This document shows, piece after piece, positions 1 to 8,520 of a stretch of 64,000 bases of DNA. The position numbers were made by a program, and so were the translations under genes. The stretch is from an uncultured Victivallales bacterium. GTDB lineage: Bacteria > Verrucomicrobiota > Lentisphaeria > Victivallales > UBA1829. Position 1 is the stretch's first letter. Each line of letters starts with the position of its first letter. Under the pieces are notes generated by a model, which searched no databases, had not been told where the DNA came from, and worked only from the letters and a program-made list of their open reading frames with translations. The DNA lies in assembly GCA_944391115.1 (NCBI GenBank), contig CALXSJ010000018.1:1-64000 (forward strand), read 5' to 3'.

Positions 1-102
1 GCGGCTCTCGAAGCTTCGCTTCTCGTCCTTTAGCGGGTGGAACCGCCGCCGGGGAGAGTTCGCCTGCGGCGACCAGCCTGCTTTCCCGTAATTGCGATTT
101 GT
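1..102. repeat. Hairpin-rich intergenic segment, partial match to the multi-hairpin repeat
   Basis: This stretch lies beyond the 3' end of the anti-sigma gene. It has small inverted repeats: a perfect 10-bp palindrome CGAAGCTTCG at about 9-18 and a TCGCC/GGCGA stem with a 3-nt loop at 60-72. Bases 59-77 (TTCGCCTGCGGCGACCAGC) match the core of the 147-bp repeats at 23238 and 63552 in 18 of 19 positions. The rest does not align with those copies, so this is either a diverged relative cut by the window edge or a different hairpin element. Confidence 0.4.
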
Positions 103-1005
103 TTACTTGCGCACTGTGCCCTTCGGTGAAAAGACCAGCGAATATTCGACCGACTCACGCCCCGTCCCGATGAACCGGGTCTGTTCAGGCTGCGGCTGCG
201 CGGGAGAAACCAGCAGATAACCGGATTCCTTCAATGCGCGGGCCAGCATCGCCGCCTGATAAGAAGTAACCTGAAGCACAGCGTTGAGTTCACTGCTCCC
301 CGGCGCGACATTCATTCTCACACGGGAAAGCGGAATCCCGAATTTTCCGCACAAAGTCCGCAGAGTCCGCTCAATCCCGGCAGGCGAACTGTCCTTGCCG
401 TAGATCCAGACCTGGCGAACCTTCGGCTCAATCCGCGCCAGTCTCTCAACCTGCGCCAGCGAAGCGTCGGAAAAAGTCACAGAATCCCCCGCCGCAGTAA
501 AACGGGTATTGGCAATGTCCACACCGCCCCGGAGAGCAACACCGGACACGGGACGAAGCTGGGTTTCGCCGGAACGCGGCGCAACTGTGACAACTTCCGG
601 CCTGGCGGTTATTCTCCTTCCGGCAATGCCGCCGTCCTTGAAGGCGAAATATCCGATCAGTCCGAGCAGAACCAGCATGGCGGCAATCCGCGCCGTCCAG
701 GCCCAGTAATGATGCGCGCCCACAGCAAAAGCCGGAGATTCCGCCTTAAGTTTTTCGCGCACGCCGAGCACAAGCCGTTCGGAAAGATTCTCCGGGCACT
801 CCACATCAAGGGCTTTTTTAAGCGCATCTGTCACGGACTGATAGGATTTGCGGAGAGAAGAACACCGTTCACAGTGTTCCAGATGCTCGCGTTCCTCCGG
901 CGTCAGCTCATACTCTCCGTCAATCCACGCGCTGAGATTCTCCGGCGCAATACAGGCGCGGACCGTTTCGGCGGACCGGTTTTCTTCGGGCGTGCTCTTA
1001 GACAT
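103..1005 (-). CDS. Membrane anti-sigma factor with zinc-finger (zf-HC2-like) N-terminus
   Basis: 300 residues. The cytoplasmic N-terminus has the anti-sigma zinc-binding pattern H41-x3-C45-x2-C48, as in proteins that hold ECF sigma factors inactive. A single hydrophobic segment at about 104-123 would anchor it in the inner membrane. The remaining 175 residues would lie outside the cytoplasm and are not recognised; they look like a sensory or protease-target domain. It follows the ECF sigma gene on the same strand with a 59-bp gap, the usual sigma/anti-sigma order. The partner is inferred from adjacency. The periplasmic signal is unknown. Confidence 0.82.
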   Translation of the reverse strand: MSKSTPEENRSAETVRACIAPENLSAWIDGEYELTPEEREHLEHCERCSSLRKSYQSVTDALKKALDVECPENLSERLVLGVREKLKAESPAFAVGAHHYWAWTARIAAMLVLLGLIGYFAFKDGGIAGRRITARPEVVTVAPRSGETQLRPVSGVALRGGVDIANTRFTAAGDSVTFSDASLAQVERLARIEPKVRQVWIYGKDSSPAGIERTLRTLCGKFGIPLSRVRMNVAPGSSELNAVLQVTSYQAAMLARALKESGYLLVSPAQPQPEQTRFIGTGRESVEYSLVFSPKGTVRK

Positions 1006-1064
1006 TCCCCTGCTCCATCGTTAGAAATTATTCCTTGACCTTAAGATATGTTCAATTTCATGAT

Positions 1065-1712
1065 TCATGCCGAAGTGGAACGGCCCTTCCCGGAAGAAGA
1101 GGATCCGTCCGAATCCATCCGGGTCAGGAACTCCCGCAGCAGCTCCCTGCCGCGCGCGATCCTGGACTTCACCGTCCCGATCTTGCACTCCAGAACGGAA
1201 GCGATCTGCTCATAGGGCATATCCTTCAAATGCCGCAGAACCATCGCCTCGCGCAGACTTTCCGGCAGACTCCTGATCCCTTTCACGACATTGTCCTCCA
1301 GCTCCCCCTTCTCCAGCAGGGCATCCGGCGAATGCCGTTCATCAGGCAGTTCCAGATCGTAATCGGGTCCGTCCTCCAGCGGATTGCTTTCCGGATCGGA
1401 AAGGCTGATCTTCAGCCCCTCCCCGCGCCGCCGGTTCCAATGGAACTTGTTCCGCGCCAGATTCATCGTGATGCGGTGCATCCACGTTTCGAAACTCGAG
1501 TCGCCGCGGAAGTTGTCCAGCGCATGAAACGCTCTGACAAACGCGTCCTGAACCACCTCCTCCGCATCGTGATGATTCCCGAGCAGACCGTAGGCGAAAC
1601 GGTAGAGTTTCGGACCGTAGGACGAGACCAGCTCGTCGAACCGCTCGCGGTTCCCTTCCTTGAACTCCCGGATCAGTCTTTCTTCATAAGCTCTCACATC
1701 TTCGTTATTCAT
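1065..1712 (-). CDS. RNA polymerase ECF sigma factor (RpoE-like)
   Basis: 215 residues, the normal size for an ECF sigma factor. Region 2 runs from about residue 30 to 95 (LYRFAYGLLGNHHDAEEVVQ, then the FETWMHRITMNLARN stretch that contacts the -10 element). Region 4 lies near 145-195 with a helix-turn-helix around YEQIASVLECKIGTVKSRI. An acidic linker joins them, and a serine-rich tail of about 12 residues follows region 4. The gene is first in a two-gene unit with the anti-sigma factor downstream. A good vegetative promoter lies about 150 bp upstream; no obvious autoregulated ECF promoter was identified. The regulon cannot be read from this window. Confidence 0.93.
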   Translation of the reverse strand: MNNEDVRAYEERLIREFKEGNRERFDELVSSYGPKLYRFAYGLLGNHHDAEEVVQDAFVRAFHALDNFRGDSSFETWMHRITMNLARNKFHWNRRRGEGLKISLSDPESNPLEDGPDYDLELPDERHSPDALLEKGELEDNVVKGIRSLPESLREAMVLRHLKDMPYEQIASVLECKIGTVKSRIARGRELLREFLTRMDSDGSSSSGKGRSTSA

Positions 1713-1858
1713 ATTGTCCCCATCCTCTTTGACAGGCCTCCGCAGCGCCGGGTTCCGTCAAATCCGATTTTTTTCAAAAAAAACGGGATGTCGTCAGATT
1801 TCATGTTTTCCCCCCAAACGGTAAAAGAGATTCCATAAGTTTCCGCGGATTCTGGACC

Positions 1859-1886
1859 AATGTATCATAAAAACAGGTTTTTGCAA
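1859..1886 (-). promoter_or_regulatory. Candidate promoter of the sigma/anti-sigma unit
   Basis: On the minus strand TTGCAA (1881-1886) and TACATT (1859-1864) are separated by 16 bp and read toward the ECF sigma gene. The remainder of the 324-bp gap between the divergent sigma and DtxR-type genes holds only this promoter and the oppositely directed one at 1965. No additional gene is supported there. Confidence 0.45.
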
Positions 1887-1964
1887 CCCCGCAATCCGGA
1901 AGAAACATCCCCCGGAATCGACTGCTTTTCCCGAAAAAAGGCGCCCCCTTTCGCCCGCCGCCTG

Positions 1965-1993
1965 TTGCATTTTGGTCTCCGGCGGATTACATT
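1965..1993 (+). promoter_or_regulatory. Candidate promoter of the iron regulator/FeoB operon
   Basis: TTGCAT (1965-1970) and TACATT (1988-1993) are 17 bp apart, about 45 bp upstream of the chosen regulator start. An iron-dependent regulator would be expected to bind here, but no convincing palindromic iron box was seen. Confidence 0.45.
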
Positions 1994-2036
1994 ACGGAAA
2001 TTGAAACATGATCTAAGGAACCGGGACGGCTTTATT

Positions 2037-2723
2037 ATGGAAATGGAAAAGATTTCAAGCAGTTTGGAAGACTATCTGGAGGCGATCGCCGAAATCATTG
2101 AGGAAAACGGGCATGCGCACACCAAGGATATCGCCGACAAGCTGCATGTGAAGATGCCGTCCGTCACCAGCGCGCTTCAGACGCTTGCGGCAAAAGGCCT
2201 GATCCGCTATCAGTCCCATTCACCGGTCGTGCTGACCGCCGCCGGAAGCGAGCGTGCGGCCGTGATCCGGCTGCGCCACGCCGCATTCAGCAACTTTTTC
2301 CGGGAAATCCTGAAGCTCTCCCCCGAGGAGGCGAACGACACGGCATGCAAAGTGGAGCATCTTGTCTGTGAGAAGGTGATGTCCCGTTTCGTCAGTCTCA
2401 CCGACGCGATTCTGCAGCGGAGCGACTGCGCCGAACTGCGGAAATATCTGGAACAGACCATGCCGCAGATCTGCCCCGAACCGACGGAGGACCTGATCTC
2501 CCTGGACCGCCTGGAAGTCGGGCAGTCCGGAATCGTCGTCCGGGTAAGCAACACCCTGCGGGGAATCAAAAAGTTCGCCGACCTGGGGCTGGTCGCGGGC
2601 ACCCTCCTTCAGATGGAAGGACACGCGCCGTTCGGAGACCTGCTGCGGATCCGCGTCATGGGAAGCAGTCTCTCCATGCGCGCCAAGGACGCCTCCCATA
2701 TCTGGCTGAGACTGACGGAATGA
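2037..2723 (+). CDS. DtxR/MntR-family metal-dependent regulator with C-terminal FeoA-like domain
   Basis: 228 residues from the ATG at 2037. The frame stays open about 60 codons further upstream, but only from here does the protein match the family, and a candidate promoter lies between. Residues 1-65 form the winged-helix DNA-binding part (SLEDYLEAIAEII, then HTKDIADKLHVKMPSVTSAL). Residues 70-140 correspond to the dimerisation and metal-binding region, with acidic and histidine residues near KVEHLVCEKV. Residues 155-228 form an SH3-like FeoA domain (GQSGIVVRV, DLGLVAGT). FeoB starts 46 bp later, so the protein probably controls ferrous iron uptake in response to Fe2+ or Mn2+. No separate feoA gene is present nearby. 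Confidence 0.88.
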   Translation: MEMEKISSSLEDYLEAIAEIIEENGHAHTKDIADKLHVKMPSVTSALQTLAAKGLIRYQSHSPVVLTAAGSERAAVIRLRHAAFSNFFREILKLSPEEANDTACKVEHLVCEKVMSRFVSLTDAILQRSDCAELRKYLEQTMPQICPEPTEDLISLDRLEVGQSGIVVRVSNTLRGIKKFADLGLVAGTLLQMEGHAPFGDLLRIRVMGSSLSMRAKDASHIWLRLTE

Positions 2724-2769
2724 AAAACAACCGGACAACCAACTTCTTTTCGATATACAGCAACGGAAA

Positions 2770-4944
2770 ATGGAAACCATGACAAAGCAGAAATTCCGGG
2801 TGGCGCTGGCGGGAAACCCGAATTGCGGAAAAACAACTATTTTCAATTATCTCACAGGGGCGCATCAGCATGTCGGAAACTATTCCGGAGTGACCGTCGA
2901 ACGGAAGTCCGGCATCTGCCATGCCGATTCCATGGAAGTGGAAATCATCGACCTGCCCGGCATCTACAGTTTATCCTCCTCCTCTCCGGAGGAGAAGGTG
3001 GCGTTCAACGAACTCCTGACGCAGGACATCGATCTGATCCTGAACATCATCGACGCGGGGAACCCCCAGCGGAACCTTTACCTGACCACGCAGCTTGTGG
3101 AACTCGGCATCCCGATGCTCCTCGTGTTCAACATGGCCGACGACGCACACCGCCGCGGCCTGAAATTCAACCTGCCGATTCTCGAACGCTATTTCGGAGC
3201 GCCGATTGTGCGGACCGTCGGCGCGCACGGACGCGGCATCGAGCATATGAAAAGCGAAATGGCAAAGCTTCTGCGCGCGGAGTATCCGCAATATCCCGCG
3301 CGCCTGCGTTACGGGGAAGTGCTGGATGGCCTGATCGCACAGGTCGAGGAAATGATTGCCAAACTCGATCTCTCCGCCCTTTCCGGCGCGCCGGTGCGGT
3401 ATTTCGCCATCAAACTGCTGGAGGGGGACGCCTGCATCAGCTCGCTCCCGGTGTTCGCGCCGGTCATTGAACCGGTCGCCGCATTGCGCGCAAAACTCGC
3501 GGTCCGCTTCGGCGTGGACGCCGAAACCATTCTGCCGGACGCCCGTTACGGAATGATTTCCGGCGCGTGCCGCGAGGCGATCCGCATCACGAACGAACGC
3601 CGTCAGCAGCTCTCGGACAACATCGACAGGGTCATGACGAACCGCTACCTGGGACTTCCGATCTTTCTCCTCATCATGTTTGCAATTTTCGCCCTGACGT
3701 TCTTCTGCGCCGATCCGTTCGTCGGCATGCTGGAATCCCTGTTCGGCTGGCTTGCGGAAACCATCACGGCGTTCTGGCCGGAGGGACGTCTGGAATTCCT
3801 GCGCGCCCTGATTACGGACGGCATCATCGGCGGCGTCGGCGGCGTGCTCGGGTTTCTGCCGAACATCCTTTTCCTGTTTCTCGGCATCGCATTTCTGGAG
3901 GGAACCGGCTACATGGCGCGCGCCGCGTATGTGATGGACGGGTTCATGCATATTTTCGGTCTGCACGGAAAGAGTTTCATCCCGATGCTGCTCGGATTCG
4001 GCTGCACCGTTCCGGCGGTCATGGCGACCAGAAGCATCGAATCCGAAAAGGACCGTCTGACGACGATCATGGTGCTCCCGCTGATGAGCTGCAGCGCCAG
4101 GCTTCCGATCTACTCCCTGCTGATCCCCGCCTTCTTCCCGCAGAAATTCCAGGCGCTTATCATGTGGATCATCTACGTGCTGGGCGTCGTGCTGGCGCTG
4201 ATCGGCGCGCGGATCATGAAATCGACGCTTTTCAAAGGAAGCGACGAGGTGTATCTGATGGAACTCCCCCCGTACCGCATGCCGACCTTCCGCAGTCTCC
4301 TGATTCACATGTGGGAGCGCTCCCTCTGCTATCTGCGCAAGGCGGGAACGCTGATCCTGCTCGCCTCCGTCATTCTGTTCGTCATCAACGCATTGCCCCA
4401 GAAAACCGCCTTCTCGAAGAATTATGCGGAAGAGATCCGGACGCTGGAGTCCTCCTCCCGCATTCCGGAAGCGGACAGAAAGGAACAGATTCTGCGTCTG
4501 GAAAGCGAGAAAAAGATGGAATCGCTGGAATATTCGGTCGCGGGGCGCATCGGGCGCGGACTGGAAGTCGTCATGAAGCCGATCGGATTCGACTGGCGGA
4601 TCTGCTCGGCGCTGATCGGCGCGTTTGCCGCAAAGGAGCTGTTCGTCTCCCAGCTGAGCATTCTTTTCTCCATGAGCGGCGCGGAGGATGACGCGACGCC
4701 ATTGCAGAGCGTCCTGCGCGAAAACTACACGCCGCTCCAGGCGTTCTGCATGATGGTCTACTGTCTGGTCTCCATGCCGTGCGTCGGAACTGTCGCTGTG
4801 GTGAAACGCGAAACAAACTCCTGGAAACTGACGCTGCTTCAGCTGGCGGGACTGACGCTGACCGCCTATCTGCTCTGTCTGGCGCTTTTCCAGATCGGAA
4901 CCCTGCTTCAGATCGGCACGTCCCTGCTGCAGACCTGCGGATGA
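2770..4944 (+). CDS. feoB: Ferrous iron transport protein B
   Basis: 724 residues, full length for FeoB. The N-terminal G domain carries G1 GNPNCGKT (15-22), the switch I region NYSGVTVE (37-44), G3 DLPG (61-64) and G4 NMAD (121-124). A helical GDI-like region follows. From about residue 295 come the membrane segments with the two Gate/Nucleoside-type halves, including GTGYMARAAYVMD and GFGCTVPAVMATR, and the later CSARLPIY stretch. It imports Fe2+ across the inner membrane, driven or gated by GTP. It is the second gene of the operon with the DtxR/FeoA-like regulator. Translation could instead begin at the second ATG (2779); spacing does not decide. Confidence 0.96.
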   Translation: METMTKQKFRVALAGNPNCGKTTIFNYLTGAHQHVGNYSGVTVERKSGICHADSMEVEIIDLPGIYSLSSSSPEEKVAFNELLTQDIDLILNIIDAGNPQRNLYLTTQLVELGIPMLLVFNMADDAHRRGLKFNLPILERYFGAPIVRTVGAHGRGIEHMKSEMAKLLRAEYPQYPARLRYGEVLDGLIAQVEEMIAKLDLSALSGAPVRYFAIKLLEGDACISSLPVFAPVIEPVAALRAKLAVRFGVDAETILPDARYGMISGACREAIRITNERRQQLSDNIDRVMTNRYLGLPIFLLIMFAIFALTFFCADPFVGMLESLFGWLAETITAFWPEGRLEFLRALITDGIIGGVGGVLGFLPNILFLFLGIAFLEGTGYMARAAYVMDGFMHIFGLHGKSFIPMLLGFGCTVPAVMATRSIESEKDRLTTIMVLPLMSCSARLPIYSLLIPAFFPQKFQALIMWIIYVLGVVLALIGARIMKSTLFKGSDEVYLMELPPYRMPTFRSLLIHMWERSLCYLRKAGTLILLASVILFVINALPQKTAFSKNYAEEIRTLESSSRIPEADRKEQILRLESEKKMESLEYSVAGRIGRGLEVVMKPIGFDWRICSALIGAFAAKELFVSQLSILFSMSGAEDDATPLQSVLRENYTPLQAFCMMVYCLVSMPCVGTVAVVKRETNSWKLTLLQLAGLTLTAYLLCLALFQIGTLLQIGTSLLQTCG

Positions 4945-5100
4945 AGCGTCTTCCCGGTTTCATGTCATCCGCCTCCGCATTCTCCTGCTTTCCGAAAATG
5001 CGGGGCGGGAAATTCATCCGGAACCGAACGGGAAAAGCCATCCTCTCCAGATGTATGACGCGGCGGACAGGAGAGCTTGCGTTTTTTTGATGCGGCCTCC

Positions 5101-5129
5101 TTGCAAAAAGGCCGAGGCGGATGTACACT
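5101..5129 (+). promoter_or_regulatory. Candidate promoter of the UDP-sugar gene pair
   Basis: TTGCAA (5101-5106) and TACACT (5124-5129) are 17 bp apart, directly upstream of the nucleotide-sugar dehydrogenase. The predicted transcript start would fall near the Shine-Dalgarno-like AAGGA at 5134, giving a very short leader, which lowers confidence. The remaining sequence between feoB and here (4945-5100) shows nothing else recognisable. Confidence 0.3.
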
Positions 5130-5144
5130 AGATAAGGAAAAACC

Positions 5145-6455
5145 ATGACAAACAATCAGACAGAAATGATATTGGACAAAATTCAGGATGGAACGGTCAA
5201 GCTGGCGCTGATCGGACTCGGATATGTCGGACTTCCGCTTGCGGTGGAATTCGGAAAACGCTTTGATACGGTCGGGTTCGACATCAAGGAGGACCGTCTC
5301 GACATGCTGCGCCGGGGAGTGGACGTAACGCTGGAAACGGCGCCGGAGGACCTTGCCGCCGCAAAACATCTCAAATACACCTCCGATCCCGCGGAAATGC
5401 GCGACCGCGACATCTTCATCGTGACGGTTCCGACTCCGGTGGATCAATACAAGCAGCCAGATCTGGGGCCGTTGCACCGCGCCAGTGAAACCGTCGGGAA
5501 AGTGATGCGGCCCGGCTCGATCGTAATCTTTGAGAGCACGGTGTTCCCCGGCTGCACGGAGGAGGAATGCGTTCCCGTTCTGGAAAAATACAGCGGGCTT
5601 GCATTCAACCGCGATTTCTTCTGCGGATACAGTCCGGAGAGAATCAATCCCGGCGACCGCGAACACACACTGACCAGAATTCTGAAGGTCACTTCGGGAT
5701 CGACTCCCGAAACGGCGGATATTGTGGATGCCCTTTACAGATCCATTCTGACCGGCGGCACGCACAAGGCAAGCAGCATCAAGGTGGCGGAAGCGGCGAA
5801 AGTCATTGAAAACTCCCAGCGGGACCTGAACATCGCCTTCGTCAATGAGCTTGCGAAAATTTTCCATCTGATCGGAATCGACACGAACGAGGTGCTCGCC
5901 GCCGCGGGAACGAAATGGAACTTTCTGCCGTTCAAGCCGGGACTTGTCGGAGGACACTGCATCGGGGTCGACCCCTATTATCTCACGCACAAGGCGCAGG
6001 CGCTCGGCTATCTGCCGGAGGTCATTCTCGCGGGACGCCGGATCAACGACGGCATGGGACAGTACATCGCCGCGGAAGTCGTGAAACTGATGATCCGGAA
6101 GGAACAGCGGATCGCGGGAGCGCATGTGCTGGTCATGGGAATCACATTCAAGGAGAACTGTCCGGACATCCGGAACTCCCGCGCAATCGATGTCGTAAAG
6201 GGACTTCAGGATTTCGGCTGCCGCGTCACGATCTTCGATCCCTGGGCGGATCCGGCTGAAGTGCTGCGCGAATACGGGCAGGAATCCATGCGCGATGCTT
6301 CGAGCCTGACGGAGCACGGATATGATGCGCTGGTGCTCACCGTGGCGCATGGGAAGTTTGCGGAAATTGATTTCAAACGCTTTCTGAAGGAAAAAGCGGT
6401 CGTCTTCGATGTCAAGGGATTCCTGCCGAAGGATCAGACGGACGGGAGACTGTAA
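5145..6455 (+). CDS. Nucleotide-sugar dehydrogenase (UDP-HexNAc 6-dehydrogenase, WbpO/TviB type)
   Basis: 436 residues. An N-terminal Rossmann NAD site GLGYVGLP lies at 24-31. Catalytic residues of the UDP-glucose/UDP-HexNAc dehydrogenase family are visible: T132 in the STVFPG loop, E165 in YSPERINPG, K219 and N223 in EAAKVIEN, and the thioester cysteine C272 in GGHCIGVDPYYL. The C-terminal UDP-binding domain has FKENCPDIRNS. The enzyme oxidises C6 of a UDP-sugar to the uronic acid with two NAD+. The YYL/THKA region and the epimerase 2 bp downstream resemble the WbpO-WbpP and TviB-TviC pairs, so the likely product is UDP-GalNAcA or UDP-GlcNAcA for capsule or O-antigen. Substrate choice is inferred from the pairing. 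Confidence 0.88.
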   Translation: MTNNQTEMILDKIQDGTVKLALIGLGYVGLPLAVEFGKRFDTVGFDIKEDRLDMLRRGVDVTLETAPEDLAAAKHLKYTSDPAEMRDRDIFIVTVPTPVDQYKQPDLGPLHRASETVGKVMRPGSIVIFESTVFPGCTEEECVPVLEKYSGLAFNRDFFCGYSPERINPGDREHTLTRILKVTSGSTPETADIVDALYRSILTGGTHKASSIKVAEAAKVIENSQRDLNIAFVNELAKIFHLIGIDTNEVLAAAGTKWNFLPFKPGLVGGHCIGVDPYYLTHKAQALGYLPEVILAGRRINDGMGQYIAAEVVKLMIRKEQRIAGAHVLVMGITFKENCPDIRNSRAIDVVKGLQDFGCRVTIFDPWADPAEVLREYGQESMRDASSLTEHGYDALVLTVAHGKFAEIDFKRFLKEKAVVFDVKGFLPKDQTDGRL

Positions 6456-6457
6456 GG

Positions 6458-7444
6458 ATGAATCGGAAACTGGAGCGGGCAAAAATTCTGGTGACCGGAG
6501 GCGCAGGCTTCATCGGCTCCAATCTGATCGAAGTTCTTCTGGCAAAAGGCTGCGAGGTGGTCTGTCTCGACAACTTTCTCACGGGAAAACGGGAAAATCT
6601 CGCGTCTTTTCTGGACAACCCGGCATTCCGCCTGATCGAAGGCGACATCCGCGATCCGGCAACCTGCCGCAAGGCAGTGGAAAATATGGACTACGTCCTG
6701 CACGAGGCCGCGCTCGGATCCGTCCCGCGCTCCATCGCGGACCCCGTCACAACCACGGAAATCAACATTACGGGATTTGTCAATATGCTCTTCGCCTCGG
6801 TCGAGGCGAAAGTCAAACGGTTCGTCTATGCGGCGAGTTCCTCGACCTACGGAAACAGCCGGGAACTGCCGAAAATCGAGGACAGAATCGGAAAACCGCT
6901 CTCGCCCTACGCGATCACAAAATATGCGAACGAGCTTTTCGCGGAAAATTTCAGCTCGATCTACGGGATTGAAACCGTCGGGCTCCGCTATTTCAACGTA
7001 TTCGGAAAGCGCCAGGATCCGTTCGGGATGTATGCCGCGGTGATCCCGAAATTCGCCATGAGCCTGATCCGCCACGAACCGCCGCGCATCAACGGGGACG
7101 GTTCGTTCTCGCGCGACTTCACCTACATCGACAATGTCGTGCAGGCCAATCTTCTGGCGCTCCTCGCACAAAGCGGAGAGTCGCTCAACACGGTTTACAA
7201 TGTCGCATACGGAGAGGAAACCACGCTGACGCAGCTGTTCGAGTTTCTGCGCGAGGATCTTTCCGCATTCGATCCGGAAATCCGGAAGGTTCACGCCGTC
7301 CAAGGTCCGGAACGACGCGGGGACATCCCCCATTCCCTTGCGGACATCTCCAAGGCGGTCCGCCTCCTGGGGTACGCTCCGGAAATTGATGTCAGAGAGG
7401 GGCTGCGCCGGACGGCGCGCTGGTATTTCGACAATCTCCGCTGA
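6458..7444 (+). CDS. NAD-dependent UDP-sugar 4-epimerase (WbpP/TviC-like SDR)
   Basis: 328 residues, the normal size for extended short-chain dehydrogenases. The N-terminal NAD motif is GGAGFIG (14-20). The catalytic serine lies in AASSSTYG (about 128) and the YxxxK pair is Y151/K155 in SPYAITKYANELF. The motif RYFNVFGKRQDP is typical of the WbpP/TviC subgroup acting on UDP-N-acetylhexosamines. It starts 2 bp after the dehydrogenase stop codon, so the two are translationally linked. Together they would interconvert UDP-GlcNAc and UDP-GalNAc (or their uronic acids). No glycosyltransferase is adjacent, so the acceptor glycan is unknown. Confidence 0.88.
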   Translation: MNRKLERAKILVTGGAGFIGSNLIEVLLAKGCEVVCLDNFLTGKRENLASFLDNPAFRLIEGDIRDPATCRKAVENMDYVLHEAALGSVPRSIADPVTTTEINITGFVNMLFASVEAKVKRFVYAASSSTYGNSRELPKIEDRIGKPLSPYAITKYANELFAENFSSIYGIETVGLRYFNVFGKRQDPFGMYAAVIPKFAMSLIRHEPPRINGDGSFSRDFTYIDNVVQANLLALLAQSGESLNTVYNVAYGEETTLTQLFEFLREDLSAFDPEIRKVHAVQGPERRGDIPHSLADISKAVRLLGYAPEIDVREGLRRTARWYFDNLR

Positions 7445-7472
7445 AAAAAATCCTCCGCGCGCCCCCGGGAGG
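7444..7472 (-). terminator. Intrinsic terminator of the EamA transporter gene
   Basis: On the minus strand a CCTCC/GGAGG stem (7468-7472 with 7452-7456) is followed by one A and seven T residues (7450-7444). It lies just past the transporter stop codon and overlaps the stop codon of the convergent epimerase gene. Confidence 0.55.
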
Positions 7473-7487
7473 CGGACCGGCGGAATT

Positions 7488-8381
7488 TCAGGATAGAATA
7501 ATGATGACCGCGCCAGCGACCATCACGGAAGAAGCGGCGAGTTTCCGGACAATTCCCTTTTCGTGAAAGAAAAAACCGCCGAGGAAAACGCTCAGCAGAG
7601 CGGAAAGCTGAAACAGCGCCAGCGCACAGGCCACCTGCATCCGTTCAAAAACGAGGTTTGTCGAAAACTGCATGACTCCTGTGGTTGCAGCGAGAATCAG
7701 CAGGAACGGCACGGTCCGGGAATGGAGCGAGAACAGAGTGCGCAGGCCATCGCGTCCCGTACGACGCCAGACAACGGCAGCATAAAGCAGGCTTGAAAAC
7801 AACGCGCTCAGCACGCACCAGACGGAAAAAGCGGCAAACGGCGACGAGACGGCAATGGCCTTTTTCAGAAACACCGCCTCGGTTGCAGTGCAGAAAATCG
7901 CATAGAAACGGTACTGGATCTCCGGGCGGAGAAACAGCCGGAAGGAGAAGGAACCGGCGCCCTCCGGACGGACAAGCACGAAACTGCCGCCGAGAATCAG
8001 CAGAATCCCGGCAATCCCGGATATGCCCGGAACTTCCCCCATCAGCAGAAAGGCGCCAGCCATGCTGACAAGAACCTTGCAGGAGTTGAGGGGACCGAGC
8101 ACGGAAAGCTCTCCGCAGCTGAGCGCCTTGATGAGGCAGGCGTTTCCGACGGCGGCGAGAATCCCGGAAACAGCCATCGGAATCCAGAAACCGCCCCCCG
8201 GCAGATTTCCTGCCGAAAAGGGCAGGCAGGGAAGCATGAACGCACTCAGCGCAAGATAAGAACAGCAGTTGACTTTCAAAGCCGGCTCGCCGCTGTTTGT
8301 CAGCTGTTTCTGCACAACGTTGGAATACGTGTTGGAAAAGATTCTCGCGCACACCGCGAGGATGGCAATCAACAGCTGCAT
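7488..8381 (-). CDS. EamA/DMT-family transporter
   Basis: 297 residues from the ATG at 8381, chosen because a GGAG lies 8 bp upstream and the first membrane helix begins at once (MQLLIAILAVCARIFSNTYS). About ten hydrophobic segments are visible, arranged as the two EamA repeats. The motif GELSVLGPLNSCKVLVSMAGAF near 95 and MQFSTNLVFERMQVACALALFQL near 235 are typical of drug/metabolite-type carriers that export small metabolites. The polar residues between helices are few, and the substrate cannot be inferred. It is divergent from the D-2-hydroxyacid dehydrogenase and ends at an intrinsic terminator. Confidence 0.8.
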   Translation of the reverse strand: MQLLIAILAVCARIFSNTYSNVVQKQLTNSGEPALKVNCCSYLALSAFMLPCLPFSAGNLPGGGFWIPMAVSGILAAVGNACLIKALSCGELSVLGPLNSCKVLVSMAGAFLLMGEVPGISGIAGILLILGGSFVLVRPEGAGSFSFRLFLRPEIQYRFYAIFCTATEAVFLKKAIAVSSPFAAFSVWCVLSALFSSLLYAAVVWRRTGRDGLRTLFSLHSRTVPFLLILAATTGVMQFSTNLVFERMQVACALALFQLSALLSVFLGGFFFHEKGIVRKLAASSVMVAGAVIIILS

Positions 8382-8418
8382 GTCCGACTCTCCGCTTTTT
8401 TCCCGCCGCAGGAACGGT

Positions 8419-8446
8419 AATATATTTCCAACCTGCGTTTTTACAA
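8419..8446 (-). promoter_or_regulatory. Candidate promoter of the EamA transporter gene
   Basis: On the minus strand TTGTAA (8441-8446) and TATATT (8419-8424) are 16 bp apart and lie about 40 bp upstream of the transporter start. It is back to back with the promoter at 8468. Confidence 0.55.
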
Positions 8447-8467
8447 GGAAATGCCTTGCGAAACGAT

Positions 8468-8496
8468 TTGAATCCGGCGGATTCCGCGCGTATATT
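8468..8496 (+). promoter_or_regulatory. Candidate promoter of the hydroxyacid dehydrogenase/AraC unit
   Basis: TTGAAT (8468-8473) and TATATT (8491-8496) are 17 bp apart. A Shine-Dalgarno AAGGAG at about 8510 and the ATG at 8521 follow. Confidence 0.6.
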
Positions 8497-8520
8497 GAAC
8501 AGGTCGGAAAAGGAGATTGC

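Noticed and set aside
5145-6482. Long minus-strand frames opposite the UDP-sugar genes, and similar long opposite-strand frames throughout
   Set aside because: Antisense frames in G+C-rich genes; the sense proteins have complete family motifs and catalytic residues, the antisense ones none.
8269-8520. Extended N-terminus of the D-2-hydroxyacid dehydrogenase
   Set aside because: The upstream part crosses two divergent promoters and has no family similarity; the start with AAGGAG at 8521 is sufficient.
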